Assembly: GCA_964020085.1 (NCBI GenBank)
Contig: OZ026607.1
Coordinates: forward strand, 14,041,141 to 14,105,140
Length of the DNA stretch: 64,000 bases
From: Micromussa lordhowensis
Lineage: Eukaryota; Cnidaria; Anthozoa; Scleractinia; Lobophylliidae
Reading direction: 5' to 3'
Shown here: positions 34,040 to 48,060 of the stretch, in pieces
How the letters are laid out: each line of letters opens with the position of its first letter
Numbering within the stretch: the first letter of the stretch is position 1
Notes under the pieces: model-generated
Seen by the model: only the letters and a program-made list of their open reading frames with translations
The model's database searches: none
Told to the model about the DNA's origin: nothing
Position numbers and translations under genes: made by a program

Positions 34040-37000
34040 CTGTGGGACAATTTCACTTTGAGCAAAATAGTGTCTTGAGGTCCAGTATTGTGGACCAATC
34101 GGATGGAACTGATCCCAAAAATGACGATTTGGCTTCTAGGCAAGAAGCCGAATTAATGGATATGTGGGAAATGCTAACTCCTGAAATTCACTTGTGAGTT
34201 TTTCCAGTTGAGACTTGCAGCATACACTATCATTATAGAATTTAAAAGCTGACTCCTTAATTAGTTGAGATATGCAGCATTCCTTAAACTTATATGGAAA
34301 AATTTCATTTATTTGATCAATTTTTAAAACATGCTTTGGTGTGATTGATGAGCAAGGAACCCTAAGAATAAAACTTTTGAACTGTTCTGCACCACTCACA
34401 TGGTACATTCATTCTCTATTACTCTTTAAGAGATTGCTTTCACTGTAAATTGGCATTTCATTAGCAATGTTTTGAAGCATGTTTCTGTTTTACACAAACT
34501 AACTTGTGTAGTCATATTTTAAAAAAAAATTAAATCACACCAAAGCATAATTGGTGCATTATTGTGACTATTACAATCTTTATCCCGGCAACAATGAGTC
34601 AAGTTGGTCACTTGATGACACCCCCTGAGACTTGGAATACTACTCCCTCTGTATTGAAAGATTTGATCGCACTACAAGCAGTTGAGTAGAGTTAGAGAAT
34701 TCCAAAATAAATCTGACCTAACACAGCAGGATAATACCCTCAAAGAAATGTTAATGAGGGAAGGACCAGGAAACCATCGTAACAACAAAGGGCTGTATTT
34801 GTTTAGCATAAGTATTTGTTTGTCTAATACTATATAAATCATACTAACAACAATAGTATGATTAATAGCCTTTAGCTATTGTCCACACTTCACAGGAGAA
34901 ATTTGAAAATACGTACAGCGTAATTTACCAGGTTAGACTGGAGAATTTGAAAATGCCAGTGTGGACAAAACACAGTTAATAAGTGGAGCTTTTCTAAAAT
35001 GACGACATCACGATAACCACATGATTTCTTTGCTCAATTTTTCATCTAACCCAAGTCCAAAATGACTAGAAATTGAGGCTCTCTTATATTTCTCTGGTGT
35101 AATGTGGAAGCCACATTTGTATTGAAAAATATTCCAATTTGAAAAAAAATAACATCGTACTCCTAGCCTCCTCTAGTTAGGGTATTCCCCAAACTATAGC
35201 TTAATTTGCAGCTACAATCATGGACAAAAGTGTTGACACATGTGAGCAAAACAAACGCTTTCTATCGGCGTCCTTCCGTAATTTCAAAAAGCATATTTTT
35301 TGTCAATAGCCGGCACCCCTCTCCCCCTATTCAATGTTGCAATATGCTCTGTGGACACTGTGACCTGGTTACAACATTGAAAGGGGGAGAGGGGGCCGAA
35401 ATGTTAAAATTAGACATTGAAAAACTCGCACATTTAACGAAACAGGTCTTTTTCGGAAAGTGTCTCAACTACTTTTGTCCATGATTGTAGCTCTTGATAT
35501 GTAGGTTTAATAGACTTAACACAATAATATGCTCAGATAACAGTTCCAGGGAAATTATCCGTTCTGAGAATCATGCACAGTTTGAAATAGTGTTACATGT
35601 AGCTTTGAGGAACAGTCGATGTCCAACGACAAAATAATATTTGCAAATATTTTGGTGCCAAATGAAAGGTATTGTGTTTGTCTATCAATTAAATAATTTT
35701 TGGCCACTGCACACTTTTTGTTTTGACAACTGCAGCATATCATCTACATTTTGGCTGGGGCATAATCAGTCGTGTAACGTATTTCGACCAATCACATCCC
35801 AGCAAAAATATTTTATGGATTATAATGCGAGCTGTTAACTTCACCTTACATGCATGAGAGGAAGATGTTTCTAGAACGGTAGGGGAGGTTTAAGTCTTGT
35901 GTAGGAGTGGTGTATGATTTTCTGCTTTAAAAAGATGGAGCTATCCAAATCTTTTTGCTGTTCTCTCCTGGTATAAATTTACCAACATTGAGCATGTGAT
36001 GACATTTTTCAGTGGACTAACGAGAAATGGAATGGGGAAATCAAAAATTGGTGTACATTTATCTTGGAAAGATTACTGCAGGGTCCAATTTGATTAACTG
36101 TTGATATAAATAATGGTGATAAAAATCCTCATCTTCCATAGTCAACAAAATGAGACATCATAAAGATAAGGTAGGAGCATAACAAGTATCAGCCTTGAGC
36201 TAGAACCACTATAAACTCAGACATATAATGTAAAGCACAATTTAAGTCGTTGGTACACCATAGCCACTTAGCCAATAGAAAGGGATCCTGTTGACAAAAT
36301 AAGATTCAGGGGTAACAACATTTCTGTACATGTCAGTTGCAAAAAGAATGAAATTGAGCAAAACCTGATAGTCTAAGACCCATACAGTCTCTAATAAGCT
36401 TTGAGTGTTGAATACACAGGTTTCCTCCTGTTCAGCTAAACTCTCACCGAGGTGACTTAACAGTATCACACAGATCATTTACAAGCAAAAGTATAAGTGA
36501 AATAATTTTAGACAAGGTAGCCAAAAGGTCTATTATGAGTCGCTTGGGACAAAACATAGGTATGAAATGCTAGCCATTGTAAAACAAGTTGATATTAGAG
36601 GAAAATAAAGTCTGACCTGACATGAAATTTTCCTGTTGCATGGTCATGTTGTTAGTGGAAGGGAGGACAGAGGCAATAAATGGGAACTCTACAGGGTGGG
36701 CACAAGTAAAGGGGAAGCAGTATAAAGCCCGGGAAAAAATACACATAAAAGAAAGTTATGAACCCAACATAACACAGCCCAATTTATTTGCAGTGCAAGC
36801 TTTCAACAAATCAGCTGGAGACTAGCAAAAGGCACAATATCACACACATTAGCACATTAGAAAACATACCACATAATTATTAAAAATATTCAAAAAGACA
36901 CTACTAACAGTCACAATGCTTGATAAACATCTTTGGCGATATAGCAGCCTTTTTCAATTCAATTGTTTAAATTAGCTATTTTGGGATTAACAGGGAGAAA

Positions 37001-37989
37001 TTGGTATGTATTTGCCTTCTACGCATCCAACAGTAATGGCCACCAGATCACCAAAAAGGTCCCTTTTGGACAATATTGTTATGGATGACCGTTTTTGAAA
37101 GCATTCGGCCTATAATGTTTTCCTCAGGATACAATTATTCTGAAAGAGGAAATAATTTCAATAACAGAGAATTTTACGGCACTAAATAGTCTTTGATCTA
37201 TCAAGGTAAATTATACAATTGAATGATAGAATATGAAACAATTTCAAGGTAATCCACGGAACATTGAAATAATGTAACAGAACAATTTTAATAATACTGA
37301 ATACTGGAAGAAACATTTGGAGGAACTGTGAAATCAGCTATATTTTCACGTAACGAAGAAGGAAAATTTGTTGAAAACTAATCAGTCTTCGTTGCATTCT
37401 TTATAGTGTTAAGGAAGGCTGTAATTGGAGACCAGAAGGCAATAGCAGGTCTGACATTTAAAATTTATTTGGCCAGGGAAAATTTGATTGCGATCAGATA
37501 AAAGCAATACCTAGTAACTACGATAACTAGCAAACCACCACCTGTCTATGTTTCTTTTTCTTACTTGCAAGAATCTAATATTATTATTATAAAGAAAAAA
37601 ATATGAGCTTCATGGACTCAATGCCAGTGAGGGTTCGTAATGGGTCATGAACAAATTGAAATAACAACTTAATGTTCAAACAATAATTATCTCTGTTCAT
37701 GACCTACAGACAAACAGATATCCTTGCACTACACATGACGAGGAGAACCGTAATATGATCAATAGCCAAAGTGAAACTCATCAATATAGCTGCCATCCTC
37801 AACTGAAATGACACTTGCCTGTACATTTCAGGAATCAGCTTTTACCAGATAATACTTCTCTGAGGATAGTGTATGCTGCAACAGTCTCTACTAAAACTCC
37901 ATGCACATGAATTTTAGGAGCCAGCATTCGCCCACATATCCTTAGTCATCAAATCAACTCGCAGACCGACAACCAGGTTTAAATAATGA
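34040..37989. other. No gene recognised; one MITE
   Basis: AT-rich DNA after the UAS-UBX stop. Its first part may be 3' UTR. Short ORFs only, none with a domain. The MITE at 35213-35489 is listed separately. Confidence 0.5.
35213..35489. mobile_element. Mariner-like MITE, 277 bp
   Basis: Starts TACAATCATGGACAAAAGT and ends with its inverse ACTTTTGTCCATGATTGTA. Inner inverted parts include CCCCTCTCCCCC against GGGGGAGAGGGGG. TA at each tip suggests a Tc1/mariner TA target duplication. The 92-codon ORF inside is incidental. Confidence 0.8.
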
Positions 37990-40900
37990 TTAAATGGTAG
38001 AACCAAAATACAGCACTAAAAATTGCCTGACTTGAAAATAAACATTAATTCCTTGGTTCCCATCATCCTCTTCTGGATGAAATGATTCTTGTAGCACCAT
38101 AATGACATGTTCTGGAACATTTAGTAAAATTGGATTCACCTCTACTCCTGATAATTCATTACCCTGAGGTAGTGGTGCGTGTGGGTCATATCCATACATG
38201 GCTAAATCATCTGGCAGACTATCATCCATAATACCTCTTACACCAGAATAATTGGAAGAATGATGTTGCAGAATACCAGAAATCCATAACTGGTGTGGAG
38301 AACGGCCATGCTCAGTAGAGAGTCCATGATTATTAAATGTATCAATAAACTGTGCTAATACACTATTGATCCTTGGGATGTAAACATAATGCAAGGCAAA
38401 CAGATCAATATCGTTATCACGAGTAAGTAAACCAACTTGCTCCAAATGTAAAAATATATTCTTAAAAATATATATAATGCAGTGAACCACTTCACGCCAT
38501 AATCTTTCAATCCTTGTGTTGTGAACACTCGGCCCGGTAATAAAACTACCACGCCCTTCACCCCTGTATTGAATCATAAGGTCACCAACTGCAATGTTTT
38601 CTCCTCTGTCATTTGCTCTGACTCGAGAAGGGATTGCAGCATTACACGCGCGTAAAGCGCGTGTACTACACGCACATTACACGCAGTGCCCACGCAGTGT
38701 CCACGCACCTTACACGCAAATACTTTAAACTGCGTGTAATTACACGCGTGTAATTTCTACGCTGTATACGTGGAATTGCGTGTAAAATTACACACAGTGG
38801 TTTAACTGGAACTCATTAAGTGCGTGTAATGAGAACAGAATATTAAAAGTGCGTGTAATGTAAACAAAACAATTTACTGTGTAACATTTACAGTACTGGA
38901 CTACCCTGCGATACAGTTTAGTCTTTTGTCTTCTTGCTTCTGGTCGTCAAACGTTTCTGATAGAATCGACCAGTTTCCTTAAACTGGCTTACCGTCTTTA
39001 CAGTGAGAGTATTTTTTCCGTTGTAATTTCAAGAAGCGGCGCCAGCGACTAGCAGGCGTGCTAGGATTCACTGAGATAACAGAACACAAACGCATAAAGT
39101 CGTTTCAATTTTTAATTACAGCAATCATTCTACTTTAAAATAATCCAAATATTCATAAAAATACTTCGTACCCCGAAGCGTTCGGAATTTATCAGTGTTC
39201 CGTCGAAACAACTAGGATACCCGCGGCTTGATGGACACGATAATTATAACAGCAAAAGCATTATTTCGCTCGAAATTTTCAGCTATTTTTTAAACACTAG
39301 TTATCCTTCTTTAAGTTTAAAAAAACCTTTGAAAATTCTTCATTAATATCTGAAAACAACATGTTTTGATCTGATTGAAATGAAATTCGATCTGTTTGTG
39401 GAATATCGTTGCCTAGCACGTGACCAAAATCTGCCCAAGCGGAAATCCTGTGATGTGTGAAAGTTGTCAACCCGACCACGAAAATCTGAATGTTCTTCTT
39501 TTGACCTAAAAAAACTGCTCACAATTCTCTTAATGCGAATGCGAAAAATTCCTTCGCCGGGTCCGATTTCGCTCGGCTCGTACAGGAACGCTTGCCACGC
39601 AGGCTATCGTGAAAGTTAAGTTGAAATTCCCCAGCAAGCATTTCTCGATCTCCCAAACTTCACTTGTGGAATTAAGCAGTCCTGTGATGGCGAGACACCT
39701 GGTAAATGCGCCAAATACATCAACCACTTGCAGAAAGCCATTCCTGCAGCCATCAGCCGTGAAGGGAGAGCCTCGGGCCGCTAACAAGTAACAGTGTAGT
39801 TTCAATCGGTAAAAGATATTTTTATTATACGTACACCATATAAGATTGTAATATTAGCTGGTTGTTTAATTGAGAATAAAGAATATGTGATGAGATCCAA
39901 GCTGTGTTTCTTTGAAATATTAACTTGACTACCGATAAGTCGAGCTCACGATATTCTCGAATCTAGCTTATCGGAAGTCAACTGTGTATTGTATTTGAGC
40001 TGAATAATCGAACGAGCCGGGTGTAAACCAGATGAACTGAAAATTAACGAACACTTATATTTTGTTAAAAAAGTTCGATTCTTTGCCGTGTTAGAGCAGA
40101 AGTGTGGACAGATTAAGAGATAGAGAGAGAGTCCGCGGTTTCTGTTTGATTCAATTTCATTTTTATCGAAGGAACAGGAGTTGAAATGACATTTCGTGCG
40201 CGAGTAAAAATTACCTTCCGACATACGTCGTTCGTGTTTTAACATAAACGAAAGCTCAGAGATCTTTAAAATCAAGTTTTGAAGTTAAGCAGAAGTGCGG
40301 GCTGCTACAGTTTAGAAAAAAGTGTTTGTTTGATAGGTGCTTGAGCTAGGCCATTAATTTACCAATGCTTGTCGGCTTTTAAATTCGCTTTTTGTTGTGA
40401 ACATTGAGAGTTGCGAGTTTCCAGTACTAGTAGCGTGTAGTAATGGCTTTTTGCTTTGCAAAATACACGCAAATGCGTGTATGAATAACAAAGGTTATTT
40501 AAATACACGCATATGCGTGAAATTACACGCAAATGCGTGTCACTACCATATCAGTAAATTTTACACGCGTGTAATTACACGCACTGTCCACGCACTGTCC
40601 ACGAATACTACACGCACACTACACGCATTTTACGCGCGTGTAGGTGCTGCAATCCCTTTGACCGGTACTGTAGATGCCCTGTTGTTGTTGCTGCACCTTA
40701 GATAAACAATCAGCCGAGAGTGACCATCAATGCCACCATGGATGACAAATCGCCAGTGACGCAATTTCAGATTGCTGTCAATGTGCCAGAGGAAATTGGG
40801 ATGTGGCACTCTGTAAGGCCTACGTGGTATTTGCTGTGCCCAGCGGCATGCTCTACCGATTGCATTGGATCCAGGGTAATCAGGGCATCACGCACCCGCC

Positions 40901-41843
40901 ATCTCTGGACGCAGATCCCACGTCTTCGTAGTGCACCTTGCATGTATCGTTCCCCACAACGAGGCATCGAAACAAGTTCCTCTTGCACAATTTGCTGCAA
41001 TTCTACTTGCTGGATTGGGGAATATGTCAAAAATGAAGGAGGTATTTCTAGGTCTATGGCCCGCCTGTGCAAGGTCCATCTAGACACCCCGAGAATGTTA
41101 GCAATGCTGGTCCACGAAAAGTAACAGGAACGTAAAAGCATAATCTGTTCTCGAGAAATGTCATAAGAAGGGCGGCCTACAGCACAAGTATAGCTAACAG
41201 GGGCACAGTAGGAGCTGGGTGTGAAAACAGGTAGCGCCCTAAATAAATCCTCAATTAAGCTCAGCTCTCTGGAAAGCTGTCTTAGGTTGTTGACATCAAT
41301 TTGCGAAAACCCTGGTGATCTTTCAACAAAGGTAATGACCTGATGCATGTGACGCATTGCACCTCCCAGTCTAAGGAGCAAAAACTCTGCATTCTCCCGA
41401 TCCAAAGGAGAATCACGGCACCTACTTAATTCCTGCAGGAGTGACAAAATGGATGCCACAAAACGCTGCAGTTGCCTGTTGGCATCTTGCCTATAAACAA
41501 TGCATGCGAAAGTAACAAACAAAAACATAAAAAAGAGTTAAAATGGCAGAAATAGTTCCCTCCAAACCCAGACTCGATTATGGATTATTTTGGCGCTTCC
41601 TTTTCAATAGCTATCACCATTAAAATAATTATAGGGATAAAATAGAAATCAATTGTCAACACAGCAAAACTTAACCTTCACTTGACATTAAACCTTATAT
41701 TAAAGCAAGGCAAATAGACAGAATTGTAAGAACTAAGAGCCCAATAAAACATCTTATAAAGGATCTACATGAAAATTATCTCACCTGTCCACATAAACCA
41801 CAGAAATCAGAAACAAAACCACGAACATCTTCGTAGGCGTCAT
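37990..41843 (-). pseudogene. HTH + integrase-core transposase-like gene, disrupted
   Basis: Exon 1 is 41785-41843 (ATG at 41843, ends GGACAG|GTGAGA, phase 2). Exon 2 runs from 41490 leftward. A central helix-turn-helix (GRPSYDISREQI; FSWTSIANILGVSRWTLHRR) is followed by MPRCGERYMQGALRRRGI. After a frameshift near 40800 comes the integrase core: [20 protein letters not shown] (first Asp) at about 40700-40790. The second Asp (RANDRGENI, near 38615) and Glu ([13 protein letters not shown], near 38510) lie beyond a 2.0-kb insertion at 38628-40656. This architecture is common as a multicopy transposon-derived gene in cnidarians and fish. This copy has three lesions' worth of damage: frameshift, insertion, and apparent loss of some codons at the junction. 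Confidence 0.7.
38628..40656. mobile_element. 2.0-kb DNA element with ACACGC-rich inverted ends
   Basis: Tips are AAGGGATTGCAGCA (38628) and its complement TGCTGCAATCCCTT (40656), followed by TACACGCGCGTAAA on both sides. The outer ~200 bp of each end are packed with ACACGC/GCGTGT units. It splits the integrase-core gene between its first and second catalytic Asp. No clear target duplication and no transposase. The internal 39530-39805 minus ORF has no domain. Confidence 0.75.
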
Positions 41844-44800
41844 TGAACCATAAATTTTAAAAGCCGCAAGATGTGTACATGTTGGTGACCGCCAGCGAGA
41901 TAACAAAAAGCAGTTTAAAATTATATCGACACGAAAAGCGACTTCTTAGCCCAGGTAGATCTTCGCAGCACCTAATCGACGATCAAAATATGGCGGAACG
42001 ATATCTAGCCGAGAGGAGCTGGGGTATATAGCCTTCGTATAAGGAGACAGTTTACGTCCTTAACAACAGGCAGATACCAAGGGTTACGAACGTCATTAGC
42101 CGCTTCACATTATATGAAATACGTCATTACGAGCTTCGCATTACATGGTATAGCCATGACAACCATCTTATTTCGAGATATAATTACATGCCATGATGAT
42201 ATCACATTACTTATTTCGACCTATTTCGACATGTTTCATGCCATTTCGACATATGACGAGTCGTAATGTGTCGTAAAGTAATTTTGCTACAAATGGCGCG
42301 TCAAGCGACACACTATATGCTGCAACTAAGCAACATTTTCACGGTAAATTTCATATTTTGTCCCTCGTCAGACATATCTTGCATTAGAAACGAGCGTAAG
42401 CAATGTATAAACACATGGCAAATTACAGAGGTGTCAAACTTTGCAAAGCGACATGCCGATAACAGCGGAAACTATGCAGACCAATGACCTCTAAATTTGC
42501 TATACCACAGTCTAACGGCTCAACTCTACTAAAAATTCCTCATTATAACACACCATGAAATACCCTTCATAAACACGTGTGAGGCAACAAAAAGGTCGAG
42601 AGACCGAACAGAGAACGGCATATGTACAAATGTCACGAACCGTAGGAGTCGTGTACGCTAGTCAACCTCATTTTACACAAACAGCCTTCTCATGTTGCTT
42701 TTTCGCGCGAAAATCTGATTTGTGAGACCCGAGAACGCATAAATTATTTTTTTTTTGATGACGTCACGGACATGAATGGCCGCTCACGCGTCCAACCGTC
42801 TCTTTTCGGGGAGGAACGTAGACCAGACACGAGAGAGCGGCGGAAATCGAATGTAACCTATAATTAGCGTGCCGCCGCGAAACAAACTTTTTTCAGCACG
42901 TTTAGTTAATAAAGGCTATGCTTCCAAAAATAGTTATTTGACAGCCCAAGGGCTGACCACTTTAGAATAATCTGGATCAGAAGTCTTTCTGTATTTTGTT
43001 TTACTCGAGGTAACTTGAATTGCTTTGTTTGAAGTAGCCGCTCCACAAAACAAAACAAAAACTAATAATGTTCGCTTTTGCTAATTAGCTTAATGGGTTT
43101 GCTAGCAATCGTATGGGGAGATAAAATCGGAGAAACTAAAAATAATAATATCAGCTATTTTGTCGTTACTCGAAATGGTGGAATTTAAGCAGAAATTTTC
43201 CAGAACATTATAGAAAAGCGTTAGTTGTTACAAGCGTTGGGATATTAGATCAAAGTAGCTGTGGAACACTGAACTCGGATAATGATTAATGAAACGCTGA
43301 GAATGGAGTTTTTGTATTAATTATAAAGCGAGATCATTCATAGCTTATATCCAAAATTACATCGAGTTTTATTGTCTCCCGGAGATCCAGCTCCATTATT
43401 TTCGCAACGAATGACACCATTGTCAACCATCTAAACATATCCAAGAATGCAAGAATAAGAAACATTTCCAGATCAGCTCCACTCGGCAACGACTTATTTC
43501 AAGGATAAGCCTGAACCAGCCATCGTACTCCCGACTCCTTTTACTTATGCCTGCTGTTAACAACCCAGCATTTCTCTAGAAACAAATATATACTGAATAC
43601 GTCTCGCCAGTTTTCTTAGGATGCCGATGTGGCCCGCCCAGTGGAGTACTAGTAGATATCGATCGATTTCGAACTCAAATTATGCTAACCTTATTCAAGC
43701 CCTAAGTTTTCACAAGTTTCAGATTGGATCGCGAATGAAAACGATGAAGATTTTACCTTACAATCGAATCGTGGAGGACGAACCTTAAAGTCTTTCCCTC
43801 ACAATGTATAAGCTTAGATTCGACTTGTGTCCTAGTGTTATGTTAAGGTTTATCATTCAGATTGCTACTTCCATTGAACAGCATTGAATTGGTTTAACAG
43901 TTACAACTTCAACCTAAAAACATACTCTGCCTGCCGTGTAGAAATGATCTACTAATAAAAAACATTGCCACAGAAACAAATCACTGAGAACCGGGTAAAA
44001 AGAACATTAAGGGTGAAATGCAAACTGTATAGACCAGGAGCAAAATGCAGCTTGGAGACTCTAGACTCTTTAACTGAATCTTGTTTCCATTCCCATCATC
44101 GGGTCTAACCGGAGTGATATTCAAGCTAGCCTGAGTGATTTATATAGCACCTTTTCTACAAGATTCAAAGCCGCTATTTACTCCAGTGAAACAAAAACAA
44201 TTAAAACTTTTTATAAAATAGCGCAGTATAAGTTATAAGCTGGAATAAAAAGGAGAGTCTTGAGTTGGCGTTTAAAAATATCTACGGTAATACTTGATTT
44301 AACATTTTGTGGCAGCTCAATTTCAAAGTTCAAGAGCAACAACTGAATGAGTTCAGATTAAACCGAGGTTTAACAAAAAAATTCTTAAAAGAGGATCCTA
44401 GATTGCTGCTGGGGTGGTATGGCTGGGGGTGATATTCAGGCTAAACGTAGCGCAGAACGGCCGGAATAGCCATGTTTGCGGTAAGCACTCGATAATGAAA
44501 AAAACACGCTAATATTTAAAACGTCTGAAGTCTGCGTTTTCTCCTATGGTCTATAGTCTATGTTTTCCCCTCGGTCTGTAGTCTTGCGTCCGCAGTATGC
44601 GTTTTACAATAATCGCTAAGACAAATTAAGACTTCCATTTAAAACTTTAACGTAAAGCTAGCTAGAAGAGTAATGAGACTTCCTTAGCAGACGTTAAACA
44701 AGGTGTTAAGCAGATGTAAAGTAGAGGTATAAGCCAGTTTGGCGTAAAGCAACTTTTATTCTCGTATGTTAAACAACAGTATGAACTGGTTCAACGTGTG

Positions 44801-45236
44801 CATGCTGGGGGTAACAAAAAAGCAAACCTGGTAAACTGTTTGCCCTCATAACAAAAACGATGTTTGGAGGGAATACAGCCATTCTGGGCCTCCTCATATG
44901 AGCTCGTTCAACCGGACTGGCTCTATTTCCAAGATATCACCTCGCCACTCTTCTTCGTAAAAATATCGATGTGTTCATATGAGAAGCGGGGCTGGCCTCC
45001 AAAGATATCAGATCTCAGTTGCTACGATAAACATTTTCCCTTATGTACACTCCCACCCGGATGAACGGGGCGAAAGTTTTTAGACAAAATAGCTGCGCTT
45101 TCCCATCATAGCGGTCAAATTGGCGTAATTTTTGCTAGGTATGTGTTTTCACCTCAGGTGTAACCGAATTAGCTCAATAGGTAAAGCTACAAGAGTCCAC
45201 AACGAGAGGGTTGTCCAATACTGTCAAATAGAATCC
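41844..45236. other. No gene recognised
   Basis: Only short ORFs without domains. Frequent TTTCGA and CATTAC strings near 42100-42260, but no clear repeat. Confidence 0.5.
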
Positions 45237-45600
45237 ATTGGAAGATGGGTCATAACAATTCGATCGATTCGGTCGATTTATCAAATGGAGAATACTTATA
45301 TTCGATTGGAAAAGTCCAGCTTGCCATTGGACTGCTGCATCTCATTAGTTAGACTTAGAAAAATATCGCTGTTGTAGTAGGGCCCGATAAACTTTTGTCG
45401 ATTCGATCGATTCGTTTGATTTGTCAAATGGAGAATACTTACATTCGATTGGAAAAGTCCAGCTTACCATTGGACTGCTGCATCTCATTAGCAAGACTTA
45501 GAAAGATATCGCTGTAGTAGTAGGGCCCCATAAACTTTTGCGATTCGATCGATTCGGCCGATTTGTCAATTGGAGAATACTTATATTCGATCGGAAACTA
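45237..45600. repeat. ~142-bp tandem repeat, 2.5 copies
   Basis: The CGATCGATTCG landmark recurs at 45261, 45404 and 45546. Between them are CAAATGGAGAATACTTA and CATTGGACTGCTGCATCTC. Related but diverged sequence occurs in inverse orientation at 47715-48060. Confidence 0.85.
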
Positions 45601-45830
45601 GTGATCACGTGGCATAATTTCGGTTCGCTGATTGGGTGATACTTTTATCAAGATGGTCGCTACAGAGTGGAAATTTGTCACGTAAAGTAATGGCGAAAGT
45701 ATGGCGTAAGTATAGCACAATTATAAGGATTCGAGTCCAACTTGGGTTCCTTCGGATCGTTGTACCGTTTTTTTTAATTTAGTAGATTTGTATTGTCTAC
45801 TTTATCTTTTGTTTTACTGGGATTTTAACT

Positions 45831-45847
45831 CCCCCCCCCCCCCCCCC
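45831..45847. repeat. Poly-C tract
   Basis: A run of about 17 C residues. Length is unreliable in assemblies. Confidence 0.9.
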
Positions 45848-46439
45848 AAGCCTCGCGTGAATCTTCCAAGGCTTGATGTTGTTGTTTAGTTGTTTCTGAG
45901 AAAAGCGCGTCACAGAATAAGGTCTGTTAGGTTCAAAAATCGAGAAAGTATTGTGTAATTTGTGACGTATTTATTGGTAGGTTTTTCAGGTAACTGCTTC
46001 TGAGGTTGCGGATTACTTCATAGAATTGCGTGAAATTGTGGTTTGAACTACCTTTTCTTGCAAATTAAAGACAACACGATAAACTTTTCGCGATAAATTG
46101 GCGTCTTGGTTAGGCATGCTGTATTTTTTGGTTTGGTTTGCAATAAAAGTTTCTAATATGCAACTGTGCTATCCAAATCAACAGATGACTATTGAAAAAT
46201 CATAGCGTCTACTTACCTTCAAGTTATCCATTGGAAACCCTGAGCATCCAATGACAATAATAACTTTCTATCAAAGGATTGTTCCAGATATAAAATTTCC
46301 AATTATTTGTTTCTAAAGCATATGCAATGCGGTCAGATTGACAATTCATCATACTATAAAAAAATAAGCTGTAGAATTAAATGCTCAACAGGAATATCCT
46401 TGAGTCTATATTCACATTAAAATAATTTCTTATACTTCT

Positions 46440-47330
46440 AGTATATCATTATAATTAAAGAATAAAAGAATCATATGTTAAGAGGCCTCCCTGTTAATTA
46501 ACTTCGGGATCGAGCCAGGATCTAATACATAAACATTCCTGGTCAGTGCTAAAAACGCGAAAGCAAAGGACTAGAAATGTTCTTGAATCGCCTGATAAAC
46601 GCTGGCAAAAACACGACTATTACATAACCTGGAGAGCGTTACACTCCCTTTTAAAAAGTTCGTGTAATCGACCGATAAACGCTGGCTAAAAAAAGACTAA
46701 TACATCACCTGGCGTAGGTTACACTCCCATTTTTTTGTTTTAACCACTATATACAACAACTGCAATTTCACAATATCATTATAATTAAAGAATAAAAGAG
46801 TAATATATTAAGAAGCCTCTCTGTAAATTAAATCCATGGTGTAGCCAGGATCTAATAGATAAACATTCCTCGTTCTAAAAACACAAAAGCAAGGGTAGAA
46901 CGGTTCTTGAATCGACCGATAGACGCTGACAAAAAACGACTATTACATAACCTGGTGAATTGTTGCTTTATTATGCTTGTTTCTTTGGGCAGTTTTCTGA
47001 GATTGTTAATTCCGCGGACGCTTTTGCTATTTTCGCAAACGCTTTCGCAATTGCTAATTCCTTTCCCTCAACACGGGTAATATTGTCGCTCACTATATTT
47101 TCACAATATGAGTAAAATTAAAGAATAGAAGAGTCGTATGTTGAGAACCCTCTCTGTTAATTAAATCCATGGTGTAGCCGGGATCTAATACATAGACATT
47201 CCTCGTTCTTAAAACACAAAAGCAAGGGTAGAACGGTTGTTGAATCGACCGATAGACGCTGCCAAAAAAAAAAACGACTATTACATAACCTGGTGAATTG
47301 TTGCTTTATTACGCTTGTTTCTTAGGGCAG
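46440..47330. repeat. Three spaced copies of a ~250-bp repeat
   Basis: Copies start near 46445, 46775 and 47110, each with AATTAAAGAATA, a GAGGCCTCC or GAAGCCTCT variant, AGCCAGGATCTAATA and CGACTATTACATAACCTGG. Copies two and three are closer to each other and both continue into GAATTGTTGCTTTATTA. Satellite-like or a nested mobile repeat. Confidence 0.7.
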
Positions 47331-47399
47331 TTTTCTTAGATTGTTAATTCCGCGCACGCTTTTGCTATTGTCGCACACGCTTTCGCGATTGTCAATTCC

Positions 47400-47650
47400 T
47401 ATCGCTCAACACGGGTCATATTGTCGCTCACGGTTAAAGAACGAGGTATACATATTTGGCTTGTTTGTTGTCGCCCACGCTTTTGCTATTGTCACCAAAG
47501 CTTTCGCTCCAAACTGGCCCCTGGATTGTTAATTTCTTTCGCCCGACACGGGTCATATTGTCGCTCACGCTTAGAGAACGAGGTATACATATTAGGCTTG
47601 TTCGTGTTTTGGCTTGTTCTTTTTTGTTGTCGCCCACGCTTTTGCGGTAC
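47400..47650. repeat. Direct repeats with TCGCTCACG / TCGCCCACGC motifs
   Basis: GGGTCATATTGTCGCTCACG and AACGAGGTATACATATT recur at about 47413 and 47560, with TGTCGCCCACGCTTTTGC twice. Probably part of the same satellite field. The ORFs here are incidental. Confidence 0.65.
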
Positions 47651-47714
47651 ATTTGTTTATAGTCGTCATTCAAGTGTATCGGCCTGTTCGACAAATTTTT
47701 AATGTGAAATCGAC

Positions 47715-48060
47715 AATGAAATAACCATTCCCACCAATCGAACGAATCGATCGATTCGACAATCATGCACCGGGTCGCCGTTGTCACTAATGAGATGCAA
47801 TTGTCCGATCGACGACCGCACTTGTCGAATCGATAGGAAACTTTTCCATTTGACAAATCGAACGAATCGATCGAATCGACAGCACTTTGTCCACTTCTCG
47901 CTAATGAAATGCAATTTTCCGATCGATGCAATTGTCCGATCGACGACCGCACCTGTGGAATCGATAGTAAACTTTTCCGTTTGAGAAATCGAACGAATCC
48001 ACAGCATTTTGTCCACTTCTCGCTAATCAAATGGAATTTTTCCGATCGACAACAAATAGA
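47715..48060. repeat. ~125-bp tandem repeat related to 45.2-45.6 kb
   Basis: Three units contain AATCGAACGAATC, CACTTCTCGCTAAT and CCGATCGACGACCGCAC. Matches the inverse of the 45-kb array at GAATCGATCG and GCAATTGTCC-type segments. Confidence 0.7.

Noticed and set aside
35206..35484. 92-aa plus-strand ORF
   Set aside because: Coincides almost exactly with a MITE bounded by inverted repeats.
45170..45240. tRNA-like A box (TTAGCTCAATAGG)
   Set aside because: No B box at a suitable distance and no cloverleaf.
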